A DNA stretch of 13,641 nucleotides from Tardiphaga sp. (GCA_014377915.1 JACMOT010000488.1:1-13641); one strand, 5' to 3'; shown: positions 6,106 through 13,342, counted from the stretch's first letter. Notes: a model not told the origin generated them from the sequence alone. A program made the numbers and translations.

Positions 6106-6450
6106 ATGAGATTGAAGAGCAGCATCTGGGTAGCCGCGTATCTGCGCCGCTGCCAGTCCGAAGGCGTGTTCGGCGCGGTGCGTCGGCGCGGCGCGGAGGA
6201 GGCGGGCGCGGTGTTCGTGAAGATCGCGCTGCTCGACGGCACCGCCATCCTCTACGCCCCGGCACCGCAAAGCGCCTATGACGACAGCCGCCCGGTCGAG
6301 CGCGTCTTCGCGGCCTCGCCGCCCGAGGCGGTCGAGGAGCGCAAGATCGAGGAACGGCTGGTCAAGGAAATCTCGTTCGATCCGGACGTCTGGATCGTCG
6401 AGATCGAGGACAAGGCCGGCCGGCATTTCCTGGATCTGGTGAAGAAGTAG
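6106..6450 (+). CDS. DUF1491 family protein
   Basis: This encodes a 114-residue soluble protein with the DUF1491 pattern. The N-terminus is MRLKSSIWVAAYLRRCQSEG followed by VFGAVRRRGAEEAGAVFVKI; then LLDGTAILYAPAPQS; and the C-terminus has FDPDVWIVEIEDKAGRHFLD. The family is confined mainly to alphaproteobacteria and has no known activity; it is sometimes found near peptidoglycan-binding proteins, as it is here (119 bp downstream of one). ATG 6106 is preferred over upstream in-frame starts because family similarity begins with MRLK(S/A). The 119-bp gap makes co-transcription with the preceding pair uncertain. It converges on the DUF2336 gene. Confidence 0.87.
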   Translation: MRLKSSIWVAAYLRRCQSEGVFGAVRRRGAEEAGAVFVKIALLDGTAILYAPAPQSAYDDSRPVERVFAASPPEAVEERKIEERLVKEISFDPDVWIVEIEDKAGRHFLDLVKK

Positions 6451-6470
6451 ATCCGCCCGACCCTGCAAGC

Positions 6471-6485
6471 CGCGCGGGACGCGCG
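6471..6485. terminator. Short GC hairpin between convergent DUF1491 and DUF2336 genes
   Basis: CGCGCG, a GGA loop and CGCGCG form a perfect 6-bp stem in the 36-bp gap between two stop codons. There is no T-run. It is plausibly a shared transcript end, but alternating CG repeats arise easily at this GC content. Confidence 0.35.
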
Positions 6486-6486
6486 A

Positions 6487-7464
6487 CTACTTTCCGGTAT
6501 TTCGTGTCAGGCGCGCGATGTCGATCATGCCGGGCTGAGCGGCCGGCCGTGCAACTGGCGCGGGGCGCGCGCGGTTGCGTTCGTCGTCATACAGCGCTGG
6601 GCGATATTTGGCGCGCGTTGCCGCCAGCGTCGCGCCGCGCCAGGCCGCGACCATGATCAGCGCCGAACGCTCGCTGAGTACGTCGTAGAAGCGCGATAGC
6701 CGGTAGACATTCTGTACCGAGGTGCCGAACTCCGGGTTCAGGAACAGTAATACGCGCTGGAAGATCGCGCTGCTCATGCCGAGCGCCTTGGCGCAGCATG
6801 CCAGCGGCTCGCCGCCGGGATCGTTGACCACCTGTTCGGCGACCGAGACCGGCAGCATCAGGGCTTCGCCGAGCTCGCGGGCGAAATTATCGCGGTCTTC
6901 GGCGAACGCCGCCATTTCCAGAATATGCATGGCGCGCGCGGCGCGGCTTTCGGGAATCCGCGCCGACGGGCGCAGCGGCGTGTCTTCGAGATTGTACAGG
7001 ATCTGGGCGCGCTCGGTGGCGCTGGCAGCGAAGAACAGCGCGGCGATCTCGGAGGCGTCCTGCGGCTGCATGGTCATGGTGGCCGCCATGCGCATCTGCG
7101 TCTCGGTCGGCGGTCGCGTGGCGGGGGCGGCCGGCGGCGTCACTGGCGCGATGGCTTGCGCGCGCGGCATCGGCTGTCCGGGATCGAGCGGTCGCAAATT
7201 CAGCTTCTGCAAGATCGCGCGTGGCGTGTTGGGATAGATCGAGAGCCGGGCGCGCACGGCGGCGCGGGTGGCGTCATCCACCTCGTCGATCAGCCGGGCC
7301 GTGAGTTCGACGAATTGCTTTTCCTCATCGAGCGTATGCGTTTGGGCCTGGACATAGAGGTCGGTCAGCACCCGAAGCAGCGTCGGGCGAATATCGACGC
7401 CCTCGCGGCGCGACAGCTTCATCAGGCCATCAAAGCCCGGGAACAAAGGAGGTGAAGAAGTCAT
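6487..7464 (-). CDS. DUF2336 domain-containing protein
   Basis: This encodes a 325-residue cytoplasmic protein with no membrane segment. It has the DUF2336 features: an N-terminal helical repeat region (LMKLSRREGVDIRPTLLRVL, TARLIDEVDDATRAAVRARL, the YPNTPRAILQKL element), a low-complexity Pro/Ala linker (about residues 103-125), then an alpha-helical half (ALFFAASATERAQILYNLED, RAARAMHILEMAAFAEDRDN, LSERSALIMVAAWRGATLAA). The helical repeat layout recalls HEAT-like domains, which suggests a protein-interaction role, but the function is unknown. I chose ATG 7464; a TTG two codons upstream is less likely. GGAGG-like signals are absent. It faces away from a small-protein/lipoprotein operon, and a perfect CtrA-type box lies 51 bp before its start, so cell-cycle control is plausible. 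Confidence 0.84.
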   Translation of the reverse strand: MTSSPPLFPGFDGLMKLSRREGVDIRPTLLRVLTDLYVQAQTHTLDEEKQFVELTARLIDEVDDATRAAVRARLSIYPNTPRAILQKLNLRPLDPGQPMPRAQAIAPVTPPAAPATRPPTETQMRMAATMTMQPQDASEIAALFFAASATERAQILYNLEDTPLRPSARIPESRAARAMHILEMAAFAEDRDNFARELGEALMLPVSVAEQVVNDPGGEPLACCAKALGMSSAIFQRVLLFLNPEFGTSVQNVYRLSRFYDVLSERSALIMVAAWRGATLAATRAKYRPALYDDERNRARPAPVARPAAQPGMIDIARLTRNTGK

Positions 7465-7514
7465 GGGCAATACGCTTCACTGGAGAGGATCACCCCGACC
7501 TTACGTGGCATCGA

Positions 7515-7529
7515 TTAATCCGCCGTTAA
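7515..7529. promoter_or_regulatory. CtrA-type box 1 (TTAA-N7-TTAA), perfect consensus
   Basis: TTAA (7515-7518), seven bases, TTAA (7526-7529), continuing as CCAT, so the second half reads TTAACCAT, the extended CtrA half-site known from Caulobacter. It lies in the divergent spacer, 51 bp before the DUF2336 ATG and 132 bp before the plus-strand operon. All eight fixed positions match. Confidence 0.65.
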
Positions 7530-7572
7530 CCATGGGAGTTCCATCGCGGTCCGCGCGCCTGGGCGTCGCGTC

Positions 7573-7607
7573 GGATCATGAAATTAAGGCTCTATTAACC
7601 ATGATCC
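7573..7607. promoter_or_regulatory. CtrA-type box 2 enclosed in an 8-bp inverted repeat
   Basis: TTAA (7584-7587), seven bases, TTAA (7595-7598), again followed by CCAT. The box is framed by GGATCATG (7573-7580) and CATGATCC (7600-7607), a perfect 8-bp inverted repeat with a 19-bp spacer. It lies 63 bp before ATG 7662 and 119 bp before the divergent ATG 7464. Confidence 0.65.
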
Positions 7608-7661
7608 CTCTTAGATGATGACGCGCCAGACCAATGGACGAAGCGGCGCGGAGAGAGCGAC

Positions 7662-7865
7662 ATGAGCACCATCATCACGTTCCCGGCGGATGCGGCAGCG
7701 CGACGGCCGGGCCTGAGCATGGGTCGTGCGCCTTGTACCGGCGGTGCCACCATCCTGATCCTGCCGGTGGTTCGCATCGAACGCGAAACTGACGACAGCA
7801 ATGGCAGTGGTCCGGACGAGGGCGCCGCGCCCGGGCGCCGCCGCAAGCGCCGCGCCCGCTCCTGA
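7662..7865 (+). CDS. Small hypothetical protein with basic C-terminus
   Basis: This encodes 67 residues. The N-terminal part (MSTIITFPADAAARRPGLSM) is followed by a short hydrophobic beta-like stretch (ATILILPVVRIER), an acidic Gly/Ser patch (ETDDSNGSGPDEG) and a strongly basic end (GRRRKRRARS). Translation is supported by GGAGAGAG placed 5-12 bases before ATG 7662 and by a downstream gene beginning 13 bp after its stop, which implies an operon. I think similar small proteins occur in Bradyrhizobium, but no function is known to me. The basic tail could bind nucleic acid or an acidic partner; that is a guess. Regulation by the two CtrA-type boxes upstream is likely if those are real. Confidence 0.65.
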   Translation: MSTIITFPADAAARRPGLSMGRAPCTGGATILILPVVRIERETDDSNGSGPDEGAAPGRRRKRRARS

Positions 7866-7878
7866 TCAGGAATCCTCC

Positions 7879-8664
7879 ATGCCGACGATATCTCCGCCGA
7901 TCCGAACACGGCTTCGGCGCTCGGCGCCATTTCTGTTTCTCGTCGCCATGCTCGGCGTCGCCCTTGGCGGCTGCAGCAGCGGCGATTTCGGCCGTACCCG
8001 CCCGGACGTGCTGAGCGACAACATGCATAGCTGGATCGGCGCGGAAGCCACCGGCAGCGTTGGCCTGCGCGCGTCGGAATTCCAGCTCACCGACGGCGAA
8101 AAGCTGATGCGCGACCTGGCCTTTCCGCTGATCGAGCCGCCGCATTCGCGGCCGCTGTGGAAAAGCGTGTTCGGCGATTACAAGCCGCTGCCCTCGCCAT
8201 GGCGTCAGGCGCCGCCGTTCGATCGCACCGCCTATGGCCGGCAGCTGATCGACGAGCCGCACCGATCGCACACCTCGCGCTACAGCGTGCTGATCGACGA
8301 TGTCCGCAACGACATCCTGCGCTTCGAGCCGTTTTATGCCAATGCCGCACGCGTCATCGAGCTCGATCGTAAGCGTAATGCCAGTCTCAAAATGGTGTCC
8401 GGCCTGATGCCGCAGGAACGTGCCGATGCGCTGGCGCGCATGGACGAGAACGCGCTGATCATCCAGTGGGTCGAGCAATGCCTGCAGCGCCGGATCTCAT
8501 CCTATCGCTGGGCGCTCGAACGGCTGGTGGTGCACACCCCGGATGGCCTTGCTGCCAGCGCCGACATGCTGATCGGGGAGATGGCCGCGCAGACCACCGC
8601 GGCGTCGGCGTCGATCGCGCCCGTACGCGCCGGCAAGGTGCTGCGCGTCGGGGGGATGATGTGA
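7879..8664 (+). CDS. Putative lipoprotein of unknown function
   Basis: This encodes 261 residues. A basic N-terminus (RTRLRR) and hydrophobic stretch (FLFLVAMLGVAL) run into the lipobox LGGC, with Cys32 as the expected lipid-modified residue followed by SSGDF. This marks an exported lipoprotein. The mature part is mostly helical and soluble, with segments such as LTDGEKLMRDLAFPLIEPPH, SRYSVLIDDVRNDILRFEPF, ANAARVIELDRKRNASLKMV and ISSYRWALERLVVHTPD. I do not recognise an enzyme domain or a catalytic motif. ATG 7879 is chosen over the frame start at 7801 because it gives a proper signal peptide and follows the previous gene by 13 bp. It ends shortly before a terminator-like hairpin and converges on the DUF1254 gene. 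Confidence 0.82.
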   Translation: MPTISPPIRTRLRRSAPFLFLVAMLGVALGGCSSGDFGRTRPDVLSDNMHSWIGAEATGSVGLRASEFQLTDGEKLMRDLAFPLIEPPHSRPLWKSVFGDYKPLPSPWRQAPPFDRTAYGRQLIDEPHRSHTSRYSVLIDDVRNDILRFEPFYANAARVIELDRKRNASLKMVSGLMPQERADALARMDENALIIQWVEQCLQRRISSYRWALERLVVHTPDGLAASADMLIGEMAAQTTAASASIAPVRAGKVLRVGGMM

Positions 8665-8704
8665 GTTCGGGATTGTGATGCCGTTATGGCCGGACGACAT
8701 TGCC

Positions 8705-8724
8705 GAGTTCATGGGCGTGAACTC
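8705..8724. terminator. Hairpin between convergent lipoprotein and DUF1254 genes
   Basis: GAGTTCA (8705-8711) and TGAACTC (8718-8724) form a perfect 7-bp stem around TGGGCG. It begins 41 bp after the lipoprotein stop and overlaps the stop codon of the DUF1254 gene by two bases. Lack of a T-run leaves the terminator call tentative. Confidence 0.45.
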
Positions 8725-9301
8725 AGCGCTTCGCCGGCCCCTGTTTGGCCGGTGGTTCGGTCTGCACCCGGCAATTCGATGCCGCGAGTGAGGCCTGCGC
8801 CTGTGCCATCAGGCCGGGCTCGGCGGCCAGCGCCTTCAGCACGATCAATCCGGTCGCCGTCGGGGAATCGATGATCAGCCGGTCGGCCGCGGTGACGTCT
8901 TCGTCTTCCGGCAGTTCGGCGTGCTGCGCCTCGGTCATCAAATCGAGCTCGATGATGCGGCGACCGGCGGAACGATCGTTGATCGCATAATAGGCGACGT
9001 CGCTGCGGGTGTAGAACGACACCGATGTATAGGACTGGCTGACCGGCACCGTCAGCTTGATGGGGCCGGTGGAGAGGTCGTAGCGGCACACCGCCATCGC
9101 AAAGGCCGGGTCCATGAACGGCAGCAGCGGATTGGCCGGCTCGGTCGGTGGCAGCGGCGTCACGCTGTTGAGCTTCCCGATCGGCGTCAGCCGCGAATAG
9201 GCATCCTGCGTGGCGATGCGCGGCAAGGCCAGTACGCTGACCAGATGCACCACACCGCCCAGGATGATTCCGCCGAAAATGGCAAATAGCAGCCGGATCA
9301 T
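8723..9301 (-). CDS. DUF1254 domain-containing membrane-anchored protein
   Basis: This encodes 192 residues. Residues 1-27 (MIRLLFAIFGGIILGGVVHL and on) form a membrane anchor or uncleaved signal. The DUF1254 core follows: PLLPFMDPAFAMAVCRYDLS, GPIKLTVPVSQSYTSVSFYT, RSDVAYYAINDRSA, and a helical end. The C-terminal tail is Pro/Lys-rich (PPAKQGPAKR). The reading start ATG 9301 overlaps the stop of the DUF1214 gene as ATGA, so the two are translated together. In many bacteria DUF1254 and DUF1214 are two domains of one polypeptide; here they are separate short proteins, each with its own N-terminal membrane segment. The activity is unknown. The gene is last in the PBP1A operon, followed by a hairpin. 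Confidence 0.85.
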   Translation of the reverse strand: MIRLLFAIFGGIILGGVVHLVSVLALPRIATQDAYSRLTPIGKLNSVTPLPPTEPANPLLPFMDPAFAMAVCRYDLSTGPIKLTVPVSQSYTSVSFYTRSDVAYYAINDRSAGRRIIELDLMTEAQHAELPEDEDVTAADRLIIDSPTATGLIVLKALAAEPGLMAQAQASLAASNCRVQTEPPAKQGPAKR

Positions 9302-9876
9302 GGGCAGCCCACCGTGGTGATGGCTGGCATTGGCGCGTCGCGTTGCGTGCGCGTGGCGACGCCGACCGGCGTGTCATACAGCCGAAGCATCAGCACATAG
9401 CGTTCCAGCGCCCCGGTCGGCAACCAGTTGCCGGCGCGCGCGCGCGAGGCGATGCGGACCTCGAAGGCGCCGTCGGCGCCGCGCACGATCTCCTGACTGG
9501 TGAAGCCGTAGCGTTGCAGTGCATTGGGGACGAGGCGGCCCCGTGTGTCGTATAGCGTCAGCGTCCAGAACCGCGCCGGCGGGGTGACGCCGCTGACCAC
9601 GATATCGCAGCGGCCATCGAGCGCTTTCTTTCTGTCGTCGGTGGTCGCGGTGAAGCCGACGCCGTCACCGGTGCCGACCGGCAGTTCGCCGGAGCGCGCG
9701 ATCGCGGCGCGCGCATAGGGGTCGATCTCGCTGGTGCCGGTGCGCGGGCGCGCCGTCCAGGCGCCGATCGTCAGCGTGCCCAGATCGGTGCCGCGCGTCG
9801 CCGTCGTCCAGGTCAGGCCGAGGCCGACGATGGTCGCGATCACAAGCGCCAGCACAGTGAGGAAGATCAGCCGCAC
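9298..9876 (-). CDS. DUF1214 domain-containing membrane-anchored protein
   Basis: This encodes 192 residues. An N-terminal hydrophobic helix (residues 3-23, LIFLTVLALVIATIVGLGLT) anchors it with the rest outside the cytoplasm. The DUF1214 pattern is clear: YARAAIARSGELPVGTGDGV, CDIVVSGVTPPARFWTLTLY, and the NWLPTGALERYVLMLRLYDT end. Two cysteines remain (one in DGRCDI, one at the C-terminus, VGCP). The start ATG lies 24 bp after the PBP1A stop and its end overlaps the DUF1254 start, giving an operon of three. Both DUF proteins are presumably periplasmic partners. A link to wall synthesis is suggested by position only. Family function is not known. Confidence 0.86.
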   Translation of the reverse strand: MRLIFLTVLALVIATIVGLGLTWTTATRGTDLGTLTIGAWTARPRTGTSEIDPYARAAIARSGELPVGTGDGVGFTATTDDRKKALDGRCDIVVSGVTPPARFWTLTLYDTRGRLVPNALQRYGFTSQEIVRGADGAFEVRIASRARAGNWLPTGALERYVLMLRLYDTPVGVATRTQRDAPMPAITTVGCP

Positions 9877-9900
9877 GTTCGAACCGTCATCATCGCCGCA

Positions 9901-12180
9901 TCAATTCTTGCGCGAGGCAGGGGCCAGCGCAGGCGGTGCCGCGGGCTCGGTGCCAGCCGAAGCGAAGCTTTCCGGTAAAGCCAGTGCCGGGGAGACACGC
10001 GGCCTGGCCGGTTCGTTCGACGAAGTGCGCCCGGCTGTCTTGCCGGCGTCATCGAGCATCTTCTCGACGCGCATCAAAATATCGGCGCCCTTGCGGGTCA
10101 GCACCGGCGGCGGGCCGGGCCTGGTATCCTGCGCGTTGGCCGCCATCACCGAGGAAGCCGCCGCGGCGGGGTTCCTGGTGCCGGCGCCGACGCCCGGTAT
10201 TTCCTTGATCTCGATACCCTGGTGCGCCGCCACCATGATATCGTGCCAGGTCTGCGCGGGCAGCGAACCGCCGGTCATGCGGTTGGTCGGCGAATAGTCG
10301 TCATTGCCATACCATACCGCGCAGGTGAAGTTGCCGGTGTAACCGACGAACCAGGCGTCGCGATAGGCATTGGTCGTGCCGGTCTTGCCGGCGGTCGGAA
10401 TGCCGTCGAGCGCGGCGCGGCGCGCGGTACCTCCCGAGACCACGTGGCTCATCATGCCCGCCATGTCGGCGGCGACGGAGGCAGGGATCGCCTGCAGCGG
10501 CTTCTTGCCGTCGCGGTCGAATCGCCAGACGAGATCGCCGGCGCCGGTGCGGACTTCCAGCACCGCGTGCGGCTTCACCGACTTGCCCTTGTTCGGGAAG
10601 GTCACATAGGCCACGGCGTGTTCGAGGACGCTGACCTCGGCGGAGCCGATCGGCAGCGACGGCGTATCGAGCAGCGGCGCCGTGATTCCGAAGCGGCGCG
10701 CGACCTCGACGATCTTGGCGCGGCCGGCCTTGGCCGGATTGGGCGAGCCCTTGCCGAGCGCGATCGAGATCTTCACCGGCACCACGTTGATCGAGCGCGT
10801 GGTCGCCTGCGTCAGCGTGACGTTGCCGGAATAAGAGTGGCCATAATTCTGCGGGCACCAATTGCCGATGCATACCGGGCCGTCATTGATGATCGAGGTC
10901 GGCTTGAAGCCGTTCAGCAGCGCGGTCGTATACACATAAGGCTTGAACGACGAGCCCGGCTGCCGCATCGCGTCGACCGCGCGGTTGAACTGGCTGGCGC
11001 CATAATCGCGGCCACCCACCATGGCGCGCACGCCGCCATCGAGATCGGATACCACCGTGGAGGCCTGCGTGGCGTGATAGTCGCGGCCGAACTGGCGCAG
11101 CTGGTTCTCGATCGCGGCCTCGGCGGCGCGCTGCACATTCATGTCGATCGAGGTGCGCACCACGAAGACGCGCTCCGAATAGGATTTTGGAAAGGTGTCG
11201 ACCAGTCTGCGCATCTCGTCGAACGCCCAGTCGAGGTAGTAATTCGGCGACACTTCCTCACGGCGATCGACGGCGGTCGCGGGGTTGCGGCGGGCGCCGA
11301 ACACCTGGCCCTCGGTCATGAAGCCGGCATCGACGAGGTTGTCGAGCACCTGGTTGGCGCGGGCGCGCGCGGCGGGCAGGTTGATGTGCGGCGCGTATTT
11401 GGTCGGCGCCTTGAACAGGCCGGCCAGCATCGCGGCCTCGGCGAGGTTGACGTCGCGCGCCGACTTGTTGAAGTAGAAATGCGCCGCGCCGTCGACGCCA
11501 AAGGTGCCGCCGCCCATATAAGCGCGGTCGAGATAGAGTTTCAGAATCTCGTTCTTGGTGAGGCGGGTCTCGAGCCAGATCGCGAGGAAGGCTTCGTTGA
11601 CCTTGCGCTCGATGGTGCGCTCGTTCGACAGAAACAGGTTCTTGGCGAGCTGCTGTGTCAGCGACGAGCCGCCCTGGCGCACGCCGCCGGCCTGCGCATT
11701 GGTGACCAGCGCGCGCGCGGTGCCGGCGATGTCGATGCCGAAATGGTCGTAGAAGCGGCGATCCTCGGTGGCGAGCGTCGCCTTGATCAGATTGTCGGGA
11801 AAATCCTCCAGCGGAATCGAGTCATTATGCTTGATGCCGCGGCTACCAATCGGATTGCCGTAGCGATCCAGAAAGGAGACGGCGAGGTCGGATTTCTTCA
11901 GCCAGTCTTCGTCGGAGGTTTCGCGAAACGCCGGCTGCGCCAGCGCCAGCATCAGGATCAGGCCGCCGAGGCCGATGGTGGCCATTTCCGACAGCGGCTC
12001 GATCAACACCCAGCGTTTCCAGCGGCCGACATAGAAACGGTCCATGAAGGTCGAGTAGCGTTCCCACAGCTCGCGGATCCCGACGGCGGAGGAGAACAGC
12101 GTCGAATCGATACGCGCGTCAAAATCCAGCAGGAGATGCTGGAGCTTCTTCTTCCATGCGGTTGGCACGATCTGGCGCAC
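9901..12180 (-). CDS. mrcA: Class A penicillin-binding protein 1A (glycosyltransferase/transpeptidase)
   Basis: This is the bifunctional enzyme that polymerises and cross-links peptidoglycan in the periplasm. Counting from the longest frame (TTG 12315, 804 residues), a membrane anchor lies at about 111-130. The GT51 domain has the catalytic EDRRFYDHFGID (Glu184), GGSSLTQQLAKNLFL and ERKVNEAFLAIWLE. The transpeptidase domain has SSFK (Ser455 nucleophile), SIN (508-510) and KTGT (644-647). All motifs are intact. The tail after about 700 is Pro/Ala-rich. The start is uncertain. GTG 12180 (VRQIVPTAWKKK, 759 residues) follows AAGGG. The 45 codons upstream of it use codons rare elsewhere in the gene (AGA, AGG, CTT, ATT), and the TTG start sits five bases from a strong hairpin with no Shine-Dalgarno, so I prefer the shorter form. 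GTG 12168 is another option. It leads an operon with the DUF1214 and DUF1254 genes. Confidence 0.93.
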   Translation of the reverse strand: MRQIVPTAWKKKLQHLLLDFDARIDSTLFSSAVGIRELWERYSTFMDRFYVGRWKRWVLIEPLSEMATIGLGGLILMLALAQPAFRETSDEDWLKKSDLAVSFLDRYGNPIGSRGIKHNDSIPLEDFPDNLIKATLATEDRRFYDHFGIDIAGTARALVTNAQAGGVRQGGSSLTQQLAKNLFLSNERTIERKVNEAFLAIWLETRLTKNEILKLYLDRAYMGGGTFGVDGAAHFYFNKSARDVNLAEAAMLAGLFKAPTKYAPHINLPAARARANQVLDNLVDAGFMTEGQVFGARRNPATAVDRREEVSPNYYLDWAFDEMRRLVDTFPKSYSERVFVVRTSIDMNVQRAAEAAIENQLRQFGRDYHATQASTVVSDLDGGVRAMVGGRDYGASQFNRAVDAMRQPGSSFKPYVYTTALLNGFKPTSIINDGPVCIGNWCPQNYGHSYSGNVTLTQATTRSINVVPVKISIALGKGSPNPAKAGRAKIVEVARRFGITAPLLDTPSLPIGSAEVSVLEHAVAYVTFPNKGKSVKPHAVLEVRTGAGDLVWRFDRDGKKPLQAIPASVAADMAGMMSHVVSGGTARRAALDGIPTAGKTGTTNAYRDAWFVGYTGNFTCAVWYGNDDYSPTNRMTGGSLPAQTWHDIMVAAHQGIEIKEIPGVGAGTRNPAAAASSVMAANAQDTRPGPPPVLTRKGADILMRVEKMLDDAGKTAGRTSSNEPARPRVSPALALPESFASAGTEPAAPPALAPASRKN

Positions 12181-12320
12181 CGGGGCCCTTGGTCTGTCGC
12201 AGCGCTCGAGCGCCACCCGATCAGGCACCGCCGAGACGTCTTGCTGGGTTGTTGCGGCAATCCCAAGGCGTGCCGGCGATTGCCGCTTTTTCGCCTCAAG
12301 AACTGACTCGTCCAAGTTCT

Positions 12321-12359
12321 AGCCGAGCGTCGCTGACAAACCAATGGCGAAGCTCGGCT
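12321..12359. other. Stem-loop in the spacer upstream of the PBP1A gene
   Basis: AGCCGAGC (12321-12328) and GCTCGGCT (12352-12359) form a perfect 8-bp stem, extended by TCGC/GCGA after one mismatch, around a loop of about 13 bases. It lies in the divergent spacer between the PBP1A and UPF0260 genes. It could be mRNA leader structure of PBP1A, an operator, or a transcript end. The rest of the spacer (12360-12489) holds a weak promoter-like pair, TTGCGG (12426) and CATAGA (12449), 17 bp apart and reading toward the UPF0260 gene. Confidence 0.45.
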
Positions 12360-12489
12360 TTCACCGGAAACGGCTAATGCGCCAAGCGCGCGTGGCCACA
12401 GTTCCGCCGCAAGACGCGGCGGCGCTTGCGGCCTCGGCCGTTACAACCCATAGAAGACGCCTCAGCCCCTCGAAATCGAATTGCACGGC

Positions 12490-13002
12490 ATGACCACGCG
12501 TCCTCCGAAACCCTCGCTGCAAGAGGGAATGTTCTGGAAAACCAAGACTTTGGAGCAGATGACCAAGGTCGAGTGGGAAAGCCTGTGCGACGGCTGCGCG
12601 CGCTGCTGCCTGGAAAAGCTCGAGGACGAGGACAGCGGCAAGATCTATTACACCCATGTCTCCTGCAAATTGCTCGATGCCGGATTGTGCGCCTGCAAGG
12701 ATTATCCGAACCGCTCCGACCAGGTGCCGGACTGCGTGCGGCTGACGCCGGAGAACGTTCGCAGCCTGAACTGGCTGCCGCCGAGCTGCGGCTACAAGCT
12801 CGTCGCCGAAGGCCGCGATCTGTATTGGTGGCACCCTCTGATCTCCGGCAGCCCGCAGACCGTGCACGAGGCCGGCGTTTCGGTGCGTGGCCGGGTCCAG
12901 GGTACCGAGGACACCGTGTCGGACGAGGACTTGCAGGACCACATCGCGACCTGGCCCGGCGTGCTGCCGCGCCGCGCGCAATTGAAGAAGCGGCCGGTGT
13001 AG
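12490..13002 (+). CDS. UPF0260/YcgN family cysteine-cluster protein
   Basis: This encodes 170 residues. The N-terminus has [20 protein letters not shown], typical of YcgN (UPF0260), leading into the cluster CDGCARCC (Cys33, 36, 39, 40). Further cysteines are at 59, 67, 69 and 82 ([20 protein letters not shown], then PDC). The layout belongs to the YkgJ-type CxxCxxCC group, proposed to bind a zinc or iron-sulfur centre; the cellular role is unknown. The C-terminal half has [30 protein letters not shown] and [14 protein letters not shown], all usual for the family, so it is full length. ATG 12490 is chosen over TTG 12481 because similarity begins there; no good Shine-Dalgarno is seen. It is divergent from PBP1A and sits 49 bp before the BrnA-like gene, so the two may share a transcript. 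Confidence 0.88.
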   Translation: MTTRPPKPSLQEGMFWKTKTLEQMTKVEWESLCDGCARCCLEKLEDEDSGKIYYTHVSCKLLDAGLCACKDYPNRSDQVPDCVRLTPENVRSLNWLPPSCGYKLVAEGRDLYWWHPLISGSPQTVHEAGVSVRGRVQGTEDTVSDEDLQDHIATWPGVLPRRAQLKKRPV

Positions 13003-13051
13003 GCTGGCGCTCTTGACCGCCTTCCGAGCCGCAAAGAACGGGAGTTGATCG

Positions 13052-13342
13052 ATGGCTGAGAAAAAATTCAGGCCTGGTCAGGGCTATACGCAGCAGGATT
13101 GGGATGACGCCGATAGTCCGGAGTTGACGGACGCGGAGCTTGCAGAAATGCGTCCTTTTGCAGAAGTGTTTCCCGACCTCGCCGCGTCGATCCGCCACAA
13201 GCGCGAAGCCGGGCAAGATTCGACCACGCGCTTGATTTCCTTGCGGCTGTCCGGCGAGGTGATCGACAAGTACAAGGCCGGCGGCGCCGGCTGGCAGTCG
13301 CGGATCGATGCCGACCTGCGCAAGCTCAACAAGATCAAGTGA
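13052..13342 (+). CDS. BrnA-like antitoxin (no BrnT in view)
   Basis: This encodes 96 residues. The N-terminal part is acidic and probably flexible (GYTQQDWDDADSPELTDAEL, AEMRPFAEVFPDLAASI). The C-terminus, TTRLISLRLSGEVIDKYKAG with GAGWQSRIDADLRKLN, matches the BrnA ribbon-helix-helix region, where relatives have a strand with RL(D/S), a short helix, G-x-G-(W/Y)-Q-(S/T)-R-I and a final helix. BrnA proteins dimerise, bind the operator of their own operon, and neutralise the RNase BrnT. brnT normally lies directly upstream and overlaps brnA. Here the upstream gene is a UPF0260 protein ending 49 bp away, so no toxin is present on that side. Translation from ATG 13052 is supported by GGGAG at a good distance. 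It may be a solitary DNA-binding regulator. Confidence 0.78.
   Translation: MAEKKFRPGQGYTQQDWDDADSPELTDAELAEMRPFAEVFPDLAASIRHKREAGQDSTTRLISLRLSGEVIDKYKAGGAGWQSRIDADLRKLNKIK

Noticed and set aside
10222..12306. A 694-codon open frame on the plus strand opposite PBP1A
   Set aside because: Same cause: it mirrors the codon bias of PBP1A, and its translation is rich in Arg, Gly and His with no recognisable domain. An unusually long antisense frame, but no start signal or family support.
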